A stretch of 64,000 nucleotides of DNA, taken from NCBI GenBank assembly GCA_044351045.1, contig JBILGM010000007.1, forward strand, positions 1 to 64,000, read 5' to 3'. This DNA is from UBA6136 sp044351045. GTDB lineage: Bacteria; Pseudomonadota; Gammaproteobacteria; Methylococcales; Methylococcaceae. The notes under the pieces were generated by a model. It was not told the DNA's origin, did no database searches, and saw only the letters and a program-made list of their open reading frames with translations. The position numbers and the translations under genes are program-made. Numbering within the stretch: the stretch's first letter is position 1; each line of letters begins with the position of its first letter. Below are positions 51,691 to 60,413 of this stretch, piece after piece.

Positions 51691-52498
51691 TGTTTATACC
51701 TCAACAGACTTTACTGATTATTTTCCGATTGGCATCGATTGCTCAATGACCAACCGCCTTTTAAGAGTAACCGAGGTTACCGATCGTGACCGGAAGGGGG
51801 CCGGGGCGCCCTGTCCTGAATCGCGGGGTCTATTCTATGTGGGTTAACAATCATGTTCAAGTATCTTCATTGACTTTTTTCGTCTATGGGCAAGTTTCTT
51901 TGCGAAGGGGTGAAGTCATCGTTTTGGGTCGGTCTTGGTCCTTAATGGTCTCCATCGCCACGGCGACCGGCTTAAGGCTGGAACTTTTGGTCTTTGGGGA
52001 AGAAAACCGAGATTGAACGGAGGCAATGCTATTCCCAACTCACGTCGAGCATTTACCCACCGTGGTCGAGATTGCCTTTTTCTGCCGGTTTGGATTAGCC
52101 ACGCGAGTGTCGAACGTGTCTAGAGATGCTGGACTATCTGAAGTTCTTGCGGCAAGCGCCAGGGATGGAGAACATGCTGATCAACAGTGGCAGTCTGCTT
52201 TTGGAGGACTGGTTTTCTGTCAGCCGCGAATAAAAAATCGCCTTGGTTGGTGGCGCGCCTTAACAATCCGCTCAAACAGTGAAGTTACAAGTCAAGGTCA
52301 ATTTGATGCTTGGCACCTGAATCGTGTGGGCTGATTAGGCGGAGAGTCGCCGCTTATCAACGTCATTATGGACGACTCGCAGCCCCATCGACGTCAAGTC
52401 CCTTGATGGTTGGGACTATTACATGTTTGCGTGTAATTGGGGGGAGTGAGCGAATTATCGATCAGTTTTGATGCGGCAACCTAACTGGCTTCACCCGG
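51691..52498. other. Gene-free stretch with no recognised feature
   Basis: About 800 bases between the small membrane protein gene and ubiB. No frame here has convincing composition. A 35-residue frame at 52126-52233 (+) lacks a ribosome site. A small stem (AGTCCC ... GGGACT near 52400-52415) is visible. It may be decayed DNA from an older insertion. No tRNA, rRNA or transposase sequence was seen. Confidence 0.5.
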
Positions 52499-54133
52499 TT
52501 AGACGATGATCCAGGCCATCCCCAGCAGCGTCAAGCCGGCGATGGCAGACAGTGAAGCAAGCATGGGTAGGACACCCGCCGCCAGCACCACCGACCCGCA
52601 AACCAGAAGCGAACCCCCCGTCACGGCCATTAGCAACCGCCGTTGATTGAAGCGGAGGTCCTGACGCAGCGCATCCATTTCATGCGACCGAAAGTTAACC
52701 GTCAGCTTGCCGTTGGCGGCATCGCTGAGGGCACGGTGCGCGAGCATGGGCATGTCAGGCCAGTGTTGCGCCCACAGAGGCAACTCTTCGCGTAATTTGC
52801 TCAGGCTGGCCATGGGGCCGAGTTCATCCTTGAACCAGCGTTCGAGGAAGGGCTTGGCCGTTTGCCAGAGGTCCAGGTCCGGGTAAAGGTCGCGGCCCAG
52901 CCCCTCGATATTGAGCAGCGTCTTTTGCAACAGCACCAGTTGTGGCTGGACTTCCATGTCAAATCGGCGAGCCACCTGAAAGAGTCGCAGCAGGAGATGG
53001 CCGTAGGAAATGTCCTTGAGCGGTTTGTTGAAGATGGGTTCGCAAACGGCGCGGATGGCCGCTTCGAACTCCACTACCCGAGTGTCTTTCGGCACCCAGC
53101 CCGACTCGATGTGCATCTCCGCGACCCGGCGGTAATTCCGGTTGAAGAACGCCCGGAAATTCTCCGCAATGTAGTGCTTGTCCTCGAGCGAAATGCTACC
53201 GACGATACCAAAATCGACGGCGATATAGCGCGCATCCTTGGTGGCAAAAATATTGCCCGGATGCATGTCGGCGTGAAACAGACTGTCGCGCAGCACCTGG
53301 GTAAAGAAGATCTCGACGCCCCGTTCGGCGAGGGTTTTCAGATTGACACCTTCGCGCTTGAGTTGTGCGACATCGCCGATCGGAATGCCGGATATGCGTT
53401 CCATCACCATGACGTCCCGGCGCGTGTAATCGAAATACACTTTTGGAATGTAGAGCATGTCCGAATCCTCGAACCGCCGGCGGATCTCCGCGGCATTCGC
53501 CGCTTCGCGCACCAAATCTAGCTCATCGAGGATGGTTTTTTCGAATTCGGCGACGACCTCAATGGGTCGCAGACGTTTGGCCCCTTTCCAGTAACGATCC
53601 GCCAAACGGGCCAGCTCAAACAGCAGGCCAAGATCGGTACGAATCCGCTCTTCGATGCCAGGTCGCAGCACCTTGACCACGATGGCTTCGCCGCTATGTA
53701 GTTGGGCGGTATGCACCTGAGCCACCGAGGCAGAGGCCAGCGGTGTCTCGTCGAATTCGGCAAACAACTCCGACACCGGCTTGCCCAGCGCGTGTTCGAC
53801 AGCTTGACGAGCCTCACTCCCCGGAAACGGAGGAACACGATCCTGGAGCTTGACCAGTTCCTCGGCGATGTCATCGGGTAACAGATCGCGCCGCGTCGAT
53901 AGCGTTTGGCCGAATTTGACGAAGATGGGGCCCAGATCTTCCAGCGCCCCACGGATGCGAGCGCCACGGGGAATGCCTTCGCTCTTCGACTGGCTTCCCG
54001 CCATGGTCCCTGCTTTCAAAAGGAGTCGCATCGGGCCAGACAGTTGCTCGAAATCAACCAGTTCGTCTAGACCATGTCGCATCAGGACGCTTCTAATATG
54101 GCGCAATCGTCTCAGGGTAGCGGGCCGAATCAC
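52499..54133 (-). CDS. ubiB: Ubiquinone biosynthesis protein UbiB (ABC1 family atypical kinase/ATPase)
   Basis: A 544-residue ADCK/ABC1-family protein of standard UbiB length. The N-terminal KxGQ-type motif is seen in FVKFGQTLSTRRDLLPDDIAEELVKLQDRVPP (near 71-102), an A-rich loop ASASVAQVHTA replaces the usual kinase glycine loop, and catalytic-type residues are in FHADMHPGN and AVDFGIVGSI. The C-terminus has two membrane helices (about 500-540). It overlaps ubiJ by four bases and completes the ubiE-ubiJ-ubiB unit. Confidence 0.96.
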   Translation of the reverse strand: MIRPATLRRLRHIRSVLMRHGLDELVDFEQLSGPMRLLLKAGTMAGSQSKSEGIPRGARIRGALEDLGPIFVKFGQTLSTRRDLLPDDIAEELVKLQDRVPPFPGSEARQAVEHALGKPVSELFAEFDETPLASASVAQVHTAQLHSGEAIVVKVLRPGIEERIRTDLGLLFELARLADRYWKGAKRLRPIEVVAEFEKTILDELDLVREAANAAEIRRRFEDSDMLYIPKVYFDYTRRDVMVMERISGIPIGDVAQLKREGVNLKTLAERGVEIFFTQVLRDSLFHADMHPGNIFATKDARYIAVDFGIVGSISLEDKHYIAENFRAFFNRNYRRVAEMHIESGWVPKDTRVVEFEAAIRAVCEPIFNKPLKDISYGHLLLRLFQVARRFDMEVQPQLVLLQKTLLNIEGLGRDLYPDLDLWQTAKPFLERWFKDELGPMASLSKLREELPLWAQHWPDMPMLAHRALSDAANGKLTVNFRSHEMDALRQDLRFNQRRLLMAVTGGSLLVCGSVVLAAGVLPMLASLSAIAGLTLLGMAWIIV

Positions 54134-54801
54134 GGAGAGGTACCGCCGGGGGTAGAAGGTAAGCGGGGCGCGTTGAGCGCGGAGTTCACTCGGCTAATGC
54201 GGGCGGTCAGCCGGTCCACGTCCGAACGCAGCTTATCGATCTCGGACAGGAGAGCATCCATTTGTGAGCCGTCGGGTAGCCATCGGGCCTCCTCGCGAAG
54301 GTACTCGGAAACATCGGATTGGACTGCAGCCATCGTCTCGCGAGCCCAGTTCTTCCCGGCATCCTTTGCTGCGAGCAGGGAGTGGGCGAGGTTGGAGCCC
54401 AGTAATCGGGAAAAAAGCCTCTGCCCGTCAATGCGCAGGGCTTGGCTGAGCACCTGAAATTGCCGCAGCGACTCGGCATCGCCGCTGATCAACAGCCCAC
54501 TGGCCTTCAGGCTTTCCTGTGAGCTGCCTGCCAGTCCCGCCTGGGTAAAGGCCGCCAGATTACCGACGATGGTGACGTCGGGGTTTCCACTGATTTTCGT
54601 GAAAATCTGGATGTCTTCATCGGTAGGACACAGAAAGAGCGTTTTGCCGAACGGCTCTAGTCGCAGCTCGATAATCTGACCAGCCAAGTGTCTCAAAGCG
54701 GCCAAACCTTCGTCTGATTTAGCCAGGTGATGCCGGGTCAGTATCCGCAGCGCACGGCTGGCAACATCGGCCGCCAGCAGGGTTCGCTCCCCCAGGCTCA
54801 A
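54130..54801 (-). CDS. ubiJ: Ubiquinone biosynthesis accessory factor UbiJ (SCP2 domain)
   Basis: A 223-residue protein with an SCP2 lipid-binding domain at about 20-120 (IIELRLEPFGKTLFLCPTDEDIQIF, NPDVTIVGNLAAFTQAGLAGS) and a helical/coiled C-terminus (ALLSEIDKLRSDVDRLTARIS). UbiJ binds hydrophobic ubiquinone precursors in the soluble Ubi complex. The order ubiE-ubiJ-ubiB with four-base overlaps on both sides is the conserved gammaproteobacterial arrangement and supports the call. Sequence similarity within the family is modest. Confidence 0.88.
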   Translation of the reverse strand: MSLGERTLLAADVASRALRILTRHHLAKSDEGLAALRHLAGQIIELRLEPFGKTLFLCPTDEDIQIFTKISGNPDVTIVGNLAAFTQAGLAGSSQESLKASGLLISGDAESLRQFQVLSQALRIDGQRLFSRLLGSNLAHSLLAAKDAGKNWARETMAAVQSDVSEYLREEARWLPDGSQMDALLSEIDKLRSDVDRLTARISRVNSALNAPRLPSTPGGTSP

Positions 54802-55544
54802 ATCTTGTAGCCCCTATGCACCGCCACGACACCGTGCGTGAGGTTGAAGTATTCACAGCGGTCGAAACCGGCTGCCTGCATCATCTGCTTGAGGGTTTCC
54901 TGATTCGGATGCATGCGAATGCTTTCCGCCAGATAGCGGTAACTTTCCTCGTCGTTGGCCACCAGCTTGCCCATCAGGGGCAGCAGCTTGAAGGAGTAAA
55001 GGTCGTAGGTTTTCTTGAATACCGCGCCCTGGACTTCGGAGAATTCCAGCACGATCAGTCGTCCACCCGGTTTTAGGACCCGATACATGGATTTCAACGC
55101 CTCGTCCTTGTGCGTGACATTGCGCAAACCAAAAGCGATGCAGACGCAGTCGAACGAGTTGTCCGGGAAGGGGAGCTTTTCCGCGTCGATCTGGGCGAAC
55201 TCAACGCCGCGGGTGACACCCTCGTCCAGCAGCCGGTCGCGGCCGCGGGTGAGCATTTCGGCATTGATGTCGGACAGCACGACCTGGCCCTTTTCGCCGA
55301 CGCGATCGCGGAACAGGGCGGTCATGTCGCCGGTGCCACCGGCCAGATCCAGTACTTTTTCTCCGTAACGGACATGGCTCAGCTGAAGCGCGATGCGCTT
55401 CCAGATGCGATGGATGCCCAGCGACATCAGGTCGTTCATCAGGTCGTATTTGCCGGCCACGGAGTCGAAAACCGACTTGACCATTCGGGCCTTGTCGCTC
55501 TCGGGCACCTGCCGAAAGCCAAAATGAGTCGTGGGATCAGTCAT
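54798..55544 (-). CDS. ubiE: Ubiquinone/menaquinone C-methyltransferase UbiE
   Basis: A 248-residue class I SAM-dependent methyltransferase that adds the C-methyl group to the quinone ring. It shows MVKSVFDSVAGKYDLMNDLMSLGIHRIWKR (22-51), the SAM loop VLDLAGGTGDMTALF, DAEKLPFPDNSFDCVCIAFGLRNVTHKD and LIVLEFSEVQ, all diagnostic of UbiE. The end, YFNLTHGVVAVHRGYKI, is equally typical. It overlaps ubiJ by four bases and stands 54 bases after the DUF971 gene. Confidence 0.97.
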   Translation of the reverse strand: MTDPTTHFGFRQVPESDKARMVKSVFDSVAGKYDLMNDLMSLGIHRIWKRIALQLSHVRYGEKVLDLAGGTGDMTALFRDRVGEKGQVVLSDINAEMLTRGRDRLLDEGVTRGVEFAQIDAEKLPFPDNSFDCVCIAFGLRNVTHKDEALKSMYRVLKPGGRLIVLEFSEVQGAVFKKTYDLYSFKLLPLMGKLVANDEESYRYLAESIRMHPNQETLKQMMQAAGFDRCEYFNLTHGVVAVHRGYKI

Positions 55545-55598
55545 GTTTGGTCTCGTTAATGGCGGTTTTCAGGTTCGTGGATGGCATGTTGGTGGCGC

Positions 55599-55958
55599 TC
55601 AATCCGGGCGAGGCTGGCCGGCCTGTTTCAGCCGTTCCAGATACTCTTCCCAGAGCGCTTGGCGTCTGGAACCCAGTTCGTAGAGAAATTCCCAAGTGTA
55701 AATGCCGGTATTGTGGCCATCGCTAAAGGTGGGACAAATGCCGTAATTGCCGATGGGGCGGATATCGCTGATGCCGACGTTCTGTTTGCCGACCTGCAAA
55801 ATCTCCTGGCCGGGTCCATGCCCGCGGACTTCTGCCGAGGGGGAATAGACGCGCATTAGCTCGAAAGGCAGTTCGAAACGGCAACCGTCCTCAAAGGCGA
55901 TCTCCAGAACGCGGGATCTCTGGTGCAACGTGATTTCGGTCGGATTGACGGCAGTCAT
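55599..55958 (-). CDS. DUF971 protein (gamma-butyrobetaine hydroxylase N-terminal-like domain)
   Basis: A 119-residue single-domain DUF971 protein. The family pattern is seen in TEITLHQRSRVLEIAFEDGCRFELPFELMRVYSPSAEVRGHG and in the C-terminal GIYTWEFLYELGSR. Its fold matches the N-terminal domain of gamma-butyrobetaine hydroxylase. The usual cysteine/histidine zinc set of larger relatives is incomplete (only one cysteine near residue 79). Position between hslU and ubiE is conserved in many gammaproteobacteria, but the function is unknown. Confidence 0.87.
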   Translation of the reverse strand: MTAVNPTEITLHQRSRVLEIAFEDGCRFELPFELMRVYSPSAEVRGHGPGQEILQVGKQNVGISDIRPIGNYGICPTFSDGHNTGIYTWEFLYELGSRRQALWEEYLERLKQAGQPRPD

Positions 55959-55969
55959 GGGGTACTGAT

Positions 55970-57298
55970 TTAGAGTATGTAACGGCTCAAGTCTTCGTCG
56001 CGGGCGACTTCGCCCAGCTGGCGATCGACATAAGCCGCATCCACGGTGATGGTCTCACCCGCTTTTTCCGGACCGTCATAGGAAATGGTTTCCAGCAGCC
56101 GTTCCAATACGGTATGCAGGCGGCGCGCGCCGATGTTTTCGGTACGTTCGTTCACTTCCCAGCTGATCTCGGCAATGCGTGCAATGCCTTCCGGGGCGAA
56201 ACACAGGCTGACCCCTTCGGTTTTCAGCAAGGCCGCATATTGCTCGGTGAGTGAGGCGTCCGGCTCGGTCAGAATGCGGATGAAGTCGGATGCCGCCAGC
56301 GCACTCAACTCTACACGGATCGGGAACCGCCCCTGCATTTCGGGAATCAAGTCCGAGGGCTTGGAGAGATGGAAGGCGCCAGATGCGATAAAAAGGATGT
56401 GGTCGGTCTTGACCATGCCGTACTTGGTACTGACGGTGCACCCCTCGACCAATGGCAGTAAATCGCGTTGGACACCTTCGCGTGAAACGTCCGGGCCGCC
56501 GTGATCACCACGCTTGCAGATCTTGTCGATTTCATCGATGAAAACGATGCCATTCTGCTCGACCGCCTCGACTGCGCTCAACTTGATGTCATCATCGTTG
56601 ATCATCTTGTCGGCCTCTTCTTCCTGGAGGGCCCGCAGGGCCTCCTTGACCTTGAGTTTGCGGGTCTTGGTGCGATTCGCGTGCAGACTCTGAAACATGT
56701 TCTGCAGCTGGTTGCTCATTTCCTCCATGCCCGGCGGCGACATGATTTCCACACCGACTTGGCCCGCGCTCATTTCGATGTCGATGTCCTTGTCATCCAG
56801 ATCGCCTTTTTTGAGCTTCTCGCGGAATTTTTGCCGGGTGGGTGACTCTTCCTCACCGGATTCATCGCCGCTCCAGCCGGGTACTCCAGGCAGCAGAGCG
56901 TCTAGCACGCGCTCCTCAGCAGCCACCTCGGCGCGAGATTTCACTTTGTCCATCTCGTCCTGACGCGCCATCTTGATGGCGGCATCAATGAGATCGCGAA
57001 TGATGGATTCGACATCGCGGCCGACATAGCCCACCTCGGTAAACTTAGTGGCTTCGACCTTGATGAAGGGAGCATTCGCCAAGCGAGCCAGCCGCCGGGC
57101 GATTTCTGTCTTGCCGACACCAGTTGGGCCGATCATCAGGATGTTCTTCGGCGTGATTTCTTCCCGTAGCCCCGGTTCAATCTGCGATCGCCGCCAGCGA
57201 TTGCGAAGCGCAATGGCGACCGCACGTTTGGCATCGGCCTGGCCAATGATGTGTTTGTCCAGTTCCTGGACGATTTCCCGTGGCGTCATCGACGTCAT
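55970..57298 (-). CDS. hslU: ATP-dependent protease ATPase subunit HslU
   Basis: A 442-residue AAA+ unfoldase that feeds substrates to HslV. The N-terminus MTPREIVQELDKHIIGQADAK is followed by Walker A GPTGVGKT near 62-69 and the pore motif KVEATKFTEVGYVGRDVES with GYVG. Walker B is GIVFIDEIDKI near 245-255, and the end EDLSRYIL is the conserved C-terminal tail that inserts into HslV. It overlaps hslV by four bases and is followed by DUF971 after 11 bases. Confidence 0.98.
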   Translation of the reverse strand: MTSMTPREIVQELDKHIIGQADAKRAVAIALRNRWRRSQIEPGLREEITPKNILMIGPTGVGKTEIARRLARLANAPFIKVEATKFTEVGYVGRDVESIIRDLIDAAIKMARQDEMDKVKSRAEVAAEERVLDALLPGVPGWSGDESGEEESPTRQKFREKLKKGDLDDKDIDIEMSAGQVGVEIMSPPGMEEMSNQLQNMFQSLHANRTKTRKLKVKEALRALQEEEADKMINDDDIKLSAVEAVEQNGIVFIDEIDKICKRGDHGGPDVSREGVQRDLLPLVEGCTVSTKYGMVKTDHILFIASGAFHLSKPSDLIPEMQGRFPIRVELSALAASDFIRILTEPDASLTEQYAALLKTEGVSLCFAPEGIARIAEISWEVNERTENIGARRLHTVLERLLETISYDGPEKAGETITVDAAYVDRQLGEVARDEDLSRYIL

Positions 57299-57855
57299 GT
57301 TCTGTTCGACTCCGCTGGGATTTCCAGCTCTTCAATGGTGAGGTTGTGATTGGTATAGATGCAGATGTCGCCGGCAATATGCAGCGACCGCTCGACGACC
57401 TCGCGGGCGCCGAGTTCAGTGTTTTCAAGCAAGGCGCGTGCCGCGGATTGGGCAAAAGGGCCACCGGAGCCAATGGCGATCAGGCCGTTTTCCGGTTCGA
57501 TGACATCCCCGTTACCGGAGATGATCAGCGATGCCTTGTCGTCCGCCACAGCCAGCAACGCCTCAAGGCGTTGCAGCATGCGATTAGTCCGCCAGTCCTT
57601 GACCAGCTCGACCGCCGCTCGTGTCAGGTTGCCACGCTGCTTTTCCAGCTCGCCCTCGAAGCGCTCGAACAACGTAAAGGCATCCGCCGTGGCACCGGCG
57701 AAACCCGCAAGCACCTTGCCGTGGTAAAGACGCCGCACCTTGCGGGCATTGCCTTTCATAACTGTGTTACCCAGGGTGACCTGACCATCGCCGCCAATAA
57801 CGACTTGATTGCCCCGACGCACCGAAACGATTGTCGTGCCGTGAAAGGTTTCCAC
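57295..57855 (-). CDS. hslV: ATP-dependent protease proteolytic subunit HslV
   Basis: A 186-residue N-terminal threonine protease, the peptidase ring of the HslUV complex. It starts METFHGTTIVSVRRGNQVVIGGDGQV. The active Thr is residue 7, exposed after removal of a six-residue propeptide, slightly longer than in E. coli where only Met is removed. GFAGATADAFTLFERFE and GPFAQSAARALLENTELGA are further family marks. It overlaps hslU by four bases. Expression may include a heat-shock promoter, but I could not see a convincing one. Confidence 0.97.
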   Translation of the reverse strand: METFHGTTIVSVRRGNQVVIGGDGQVTLGNTVMKGNARKVRRLYHGKVLAGFAGATADAFTLFERFEGELEKQRGNLTRAAVELVKDWRTNRMLQRLEALLAVADDKASLIISGNGDVIEPENGLIAIGSGGPFAQSAARALLENTELGAREVVERSLHIAGDICIYTNHNLTIEELEIPAESNRT

Positions 57856-57981
57856 TAGAAGTGTCCGCTATACCAAGAAGAATCAAAAGGCCGGGGATTG
57901 TACCGCATCGGCTTGATCGCGCGCGGGCCAGTTACAATACTTGGACTTGCCTGAATCATCGTCTAATGATTGGAATTTGCC

Positions 57982-59181
57982 ATGGCTGATTTGCCTTTGC
58001 TGCGACTCAAAAAGAATGAAGACCGCCGCCTCCGAGGCGGACATTTATGGGTGTTCAGCAATGAGGTGGACATTGCCGCGACGCCGTTGAAAGGCTTTTC
58101 ACCCGGCGATCTGGCCATCATCGAGAACGCAAAGGGTGAGCCGCTGGGCACAGCCTACGTCAATCCTGAATCGCTCATCGCCGCCCGCATTCTGGTGCGG
58201 GATGTCCGCAAGCCCATCAATCGGGATTTCTTCACCCAGCGGCTGGAGCGCGCACTGGCCCTGCGCGACTGGGCCTATGGTGAGCCCTACTATCGGTTGA
58301 TTTATGGCGAAAGCGATGGCCTGCCCGGGCTGGTCATCGACCGTTTTGGCGATGTCTTTGTCCTGCAGACCAATACGGCCGGTATGGAGCGGCTGCAGGA
58401 CACTATCATCGAGGCCTTGGAAAAAATGTTTTCGCCACGAGCGGTCGCCATCCGTAATACCTCCGGCCTGCGGGCATTAGAGGGACTGGATTGTTATTCG
58501 CGTCTCGCAGCCGGCCAGCTGGATGGCCGGGTGGAAATCAGGGAGAACGGCGCCCAGTTTCTGATTGATCCGCTGGAGGGTCAGAAAACCGGCTGGTTCT
58601 TCGATCATCGCGACAACCGGGCCGCACTGGCCCCTTGGTGCGCGGGCAAGCGGGTGCTGGACCTTTTCGCCTACACCGGTGCCTGGAGCCTCCCCGCCGC
58701 CTTGGCGGGTGCGGCCAGTGTGGAGTGTGTTGACGCCTCCGCTCCCGCGTTGGACGTGGCCGCCGAGAATGCCCGGCTCAACGGCGTGGCGGACCGTCTC
58801 GCCTATAATTGCGCAGACGTTTTCGACTTTTTGAAACAGGCGAGGGAAGAACGGCGCCATTACGATGTGATCGTTCTGGACCCGCCCGCCTTCATCAAGA
58901 GGAAGAAGGATGTTGCCAACGGGCTGGAAGCCTACCGTCGGCTGAACCAGGCAGCGCTGCAGGTCCTGTCACCGGGCGGCCTGCTGGTGTCTGCCTCCTG
59001 TTCATTTCACCTGTCACGCGAAAGTCTGCATGATTTACTGCGCGCCTCCGCGAGGCATCTCGACCGGCATATGGTGTTTCTGGCGCGCGGCGGTCAAGCG
59101 GCTGATCATCCAGTGCATCCCGCCATCCCCGAGACCGACTATCTCAAGGCCTTTTTCTGTCGGGTCGGGCCGAGCCTCTGA
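57982..59181 (+). CDS. Class I SAM-dependent rRNA methyltransferase, RlmI-like
   Basis: A 399-residue protein with an N-terminal PUA domain (LLRLKKNEDRRLRGGHLWVFSNEVD, 5-29), a central EEHEE subdomain and a C-terminal Rossmann methyltransferase (VLDLFAYTGAWSLPAALAGA, VLDPPAFIKRKKDVANGLEAY, ASCSFHLSRE). Length and order match RlmI, which makes m5C1962 in 23S rRNA. ATG 57982 fits the family start, and upstream TTG 57970 would add four residues. It is divergent from hslV, and 126 bases separate the two starts. Confidence 0.9.
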   Translation: MADLPLLRLKKNEDRRLRGGHLWVFSNEVDIAATPLKGFSPGDLAIIENAKGEPLGTAYVNPESLIAARILVRDVRKPINRDFFTQRLERALALRDWAYGEPYYRLIYGESDGLPGLVIDRFGDVFVLQTNTAGMERLQDTIIEALEKMFSPRAVAIRNTSGLRALEGLDCYSRLAAGQLDGRVEIRENGAQFLIDPLEGQKTGWFFDHRDNRAALAPWCAGKRVLDLFAYTGAWSLPAALAGAASVECVDASAPALDVAAENARLNGVADRLAYNCADVFDFLKQAREERRHYDVIVLDPPAFIKRKKDVANGLEAYRRLNQAALQVLSPGGLLVSASCSFHLSRESLHDLLRASARHLDRHMVFLARGGQAADHPVHPAIPETDYLKAFFCRVGPSL

Positions 59182-59264
59182 TGGCGCCAGGCCCCTTCGC
59201 AGCCTTGTGTGTTCGGGCTGATATCGCCGTCACCCCGGCCTGATCCAGAGACAAGCCCCACGCT

Positions 59265-59975
59265 CTGACGCCCTGGCAAGAAGACGTCTTTAATCTGATG
59301 ACCGCGCTGTAATCGGAAGGAGAAATCTTTTCGGCCGTCCAGCGGGCTACTCGCAATCTCGGGTTTGAGGACGCCGCCTGTGGCATTCGCCTGCCCACCT
59401 CCTTCACCAAACCTAAAGTCCTAACTCGCAACGACTACCCCGACCACTGGTGGGCCCGCTACTGCGAAGCCAACTACCTGCAGGTTGACCCCGTTGTCCG
59501 GCATGGTCGGGCCACGCAAACCCCGGTCACCTGGAGTCCGGTGCTGTTTGCCGACACACCCGAACTCTGGCGCGACTCGCAGGATTCCGGCATTCGTCAT
59601 CGGTGGTCTCAATCCAGCTTCAATGCCAACGGCGTGGCCGGCATGCTCTCGTTGTCGCGGAGTGGCGACCCTGTCACCCGCAAGGAACGCAGCGACAAGG
59701 AGCCCAGAATGCGCTGGTTGGTGGCGCTGACCCACCTGTCGATTTCGCGGCTTCATCCACATTCGCAGGATGGCGAAACCGCCCGGCTCACGCCACGGGA
59801 AATTGAAGCGCTCAAATGGATGGCCGACGGCAAGTCAGAACAGGCAATGGCGGATATCTTGATGATCAGCAAGCACTTAGTCGACTTTCACCTCAAGAAC
59901 GCCATCCAGAAACTGCAGAGCTCCAACAAAACCGCCGCCGTCGCCCGCGCCGCCGCGCTCGGTTTGTTGAATTGA
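59265..59975 (+). pseudogene. Broken LuxR-type transcription regulator (autoinducer-binding domain plus HTH)
   Basis: The frame reads as a quorum-sensing-type LuxR solo: ALTPWQEDVFNLMTAL, then TAA at 59310-59312, then SEGEIFSAVQRATRNLGFED and NDYPDHWWARYCEANYLQVD, with W/Y/D ligand-pocket residues. The C-terminal helix-turn-helix begins near RLTPREIEALKWMADGKS (about 59789 on). No ATG lies between the previous stop (TGA 59241) and the coding start, and no start codon exists soon after the TAA (first is GTG 59541, within the domain). So the gene has a nonsense codon, and the start is also missing or altered. No luxI-type synthase is near. A short C-terminal HTH protein could still be made from GTG 59541. 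Confidence 0.75.
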
Positions 59976-60010
59976 CCTTTCCCCGGAACGGCCTGCAGGG
60001 GCGCTGCCCT

Positions 60011-60280
60011 CAGCGCGAGCGGAGCTCACCCTCGGCACCCAAGCTTAGTACCGGTAGCCAGCCCGCATCGGCCCGAGGGCGTGCCTCCTCCGGGGAAGCT
60101 GTATGTTGGTGCCTAATAATCCCCGGAGCGCGGCTCTGTTTCGGCTCCGCTCAGCACAAGCAGCGCGAGCGAGGTGGATCCCCGGCACCGGGCCTATGTG
60201 CCGGTAGGTAGCTCGTTCGGCCCGGGAGCGGGCCTGCTACTGGGAGGCTGAAAGTTAGTGCCCAATATCCGTGGGCAAAT
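60011..60280. repeat. Two tandem degenerate copies of a roughly 120-base repeat
   Basis: Copy A begins CAGCGCGAGCGG at 60011 and copy B begins CAGCGCGAGCGA at 60161, a period of 150 bases. Both then pass through similar stretches in the same order: CGGCACC near 60033 and 60184, ACCGGTAGCCAGC / GCCGGTAGGTAGC, CGGCCCGAGGGCG / CGGCCCGGGAGCGG, GGGGAAGCTGTATGTTGGTGCC / GGGAGGCTGAAAGTTAGTGCC. About a third of positions differ. The spacer (60131-60160) resembles 1148-1173 near the left edge of the window. The element is intergenic, and no gene is seen in 59976-60413. Confidence 0.65.
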
Positions 60281-60413
60281 GGCCGTCTTTCTCCTGCTGG
60301 CTATTGAAACCGTTGGACCTGCCCCCACATTGGCTGCGATTATTATTCGCTTGCCACGGGTGTCTGAATCTCTGGGCTGGCAAACCCCCCAACTTGATAT
60401 GGTAGGTATAGGC

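Noticed and set aside
52126..52233. A 35-residue plus-strand frame starting MLDYLKFLRQAPG
   Set aside because: No ribosome binding site and no recognisable family; kept only as a note because its composition is not obviously random.
57856..57981. Heat-shock (sigma-32) promoter for hslVU
   Set aside because: No convincing CTTGAA / CCCCAT pair at proper spacing was found; TACAAT-like -10 boxes there lack good -35 partners.
60258..60413. 52-codon upstream extension of the DegP/DegQ gene
   Set aside because: It extends into the tandem repeat and would precede a well-formed signal peptide with an unrelated hydrophobic segment.
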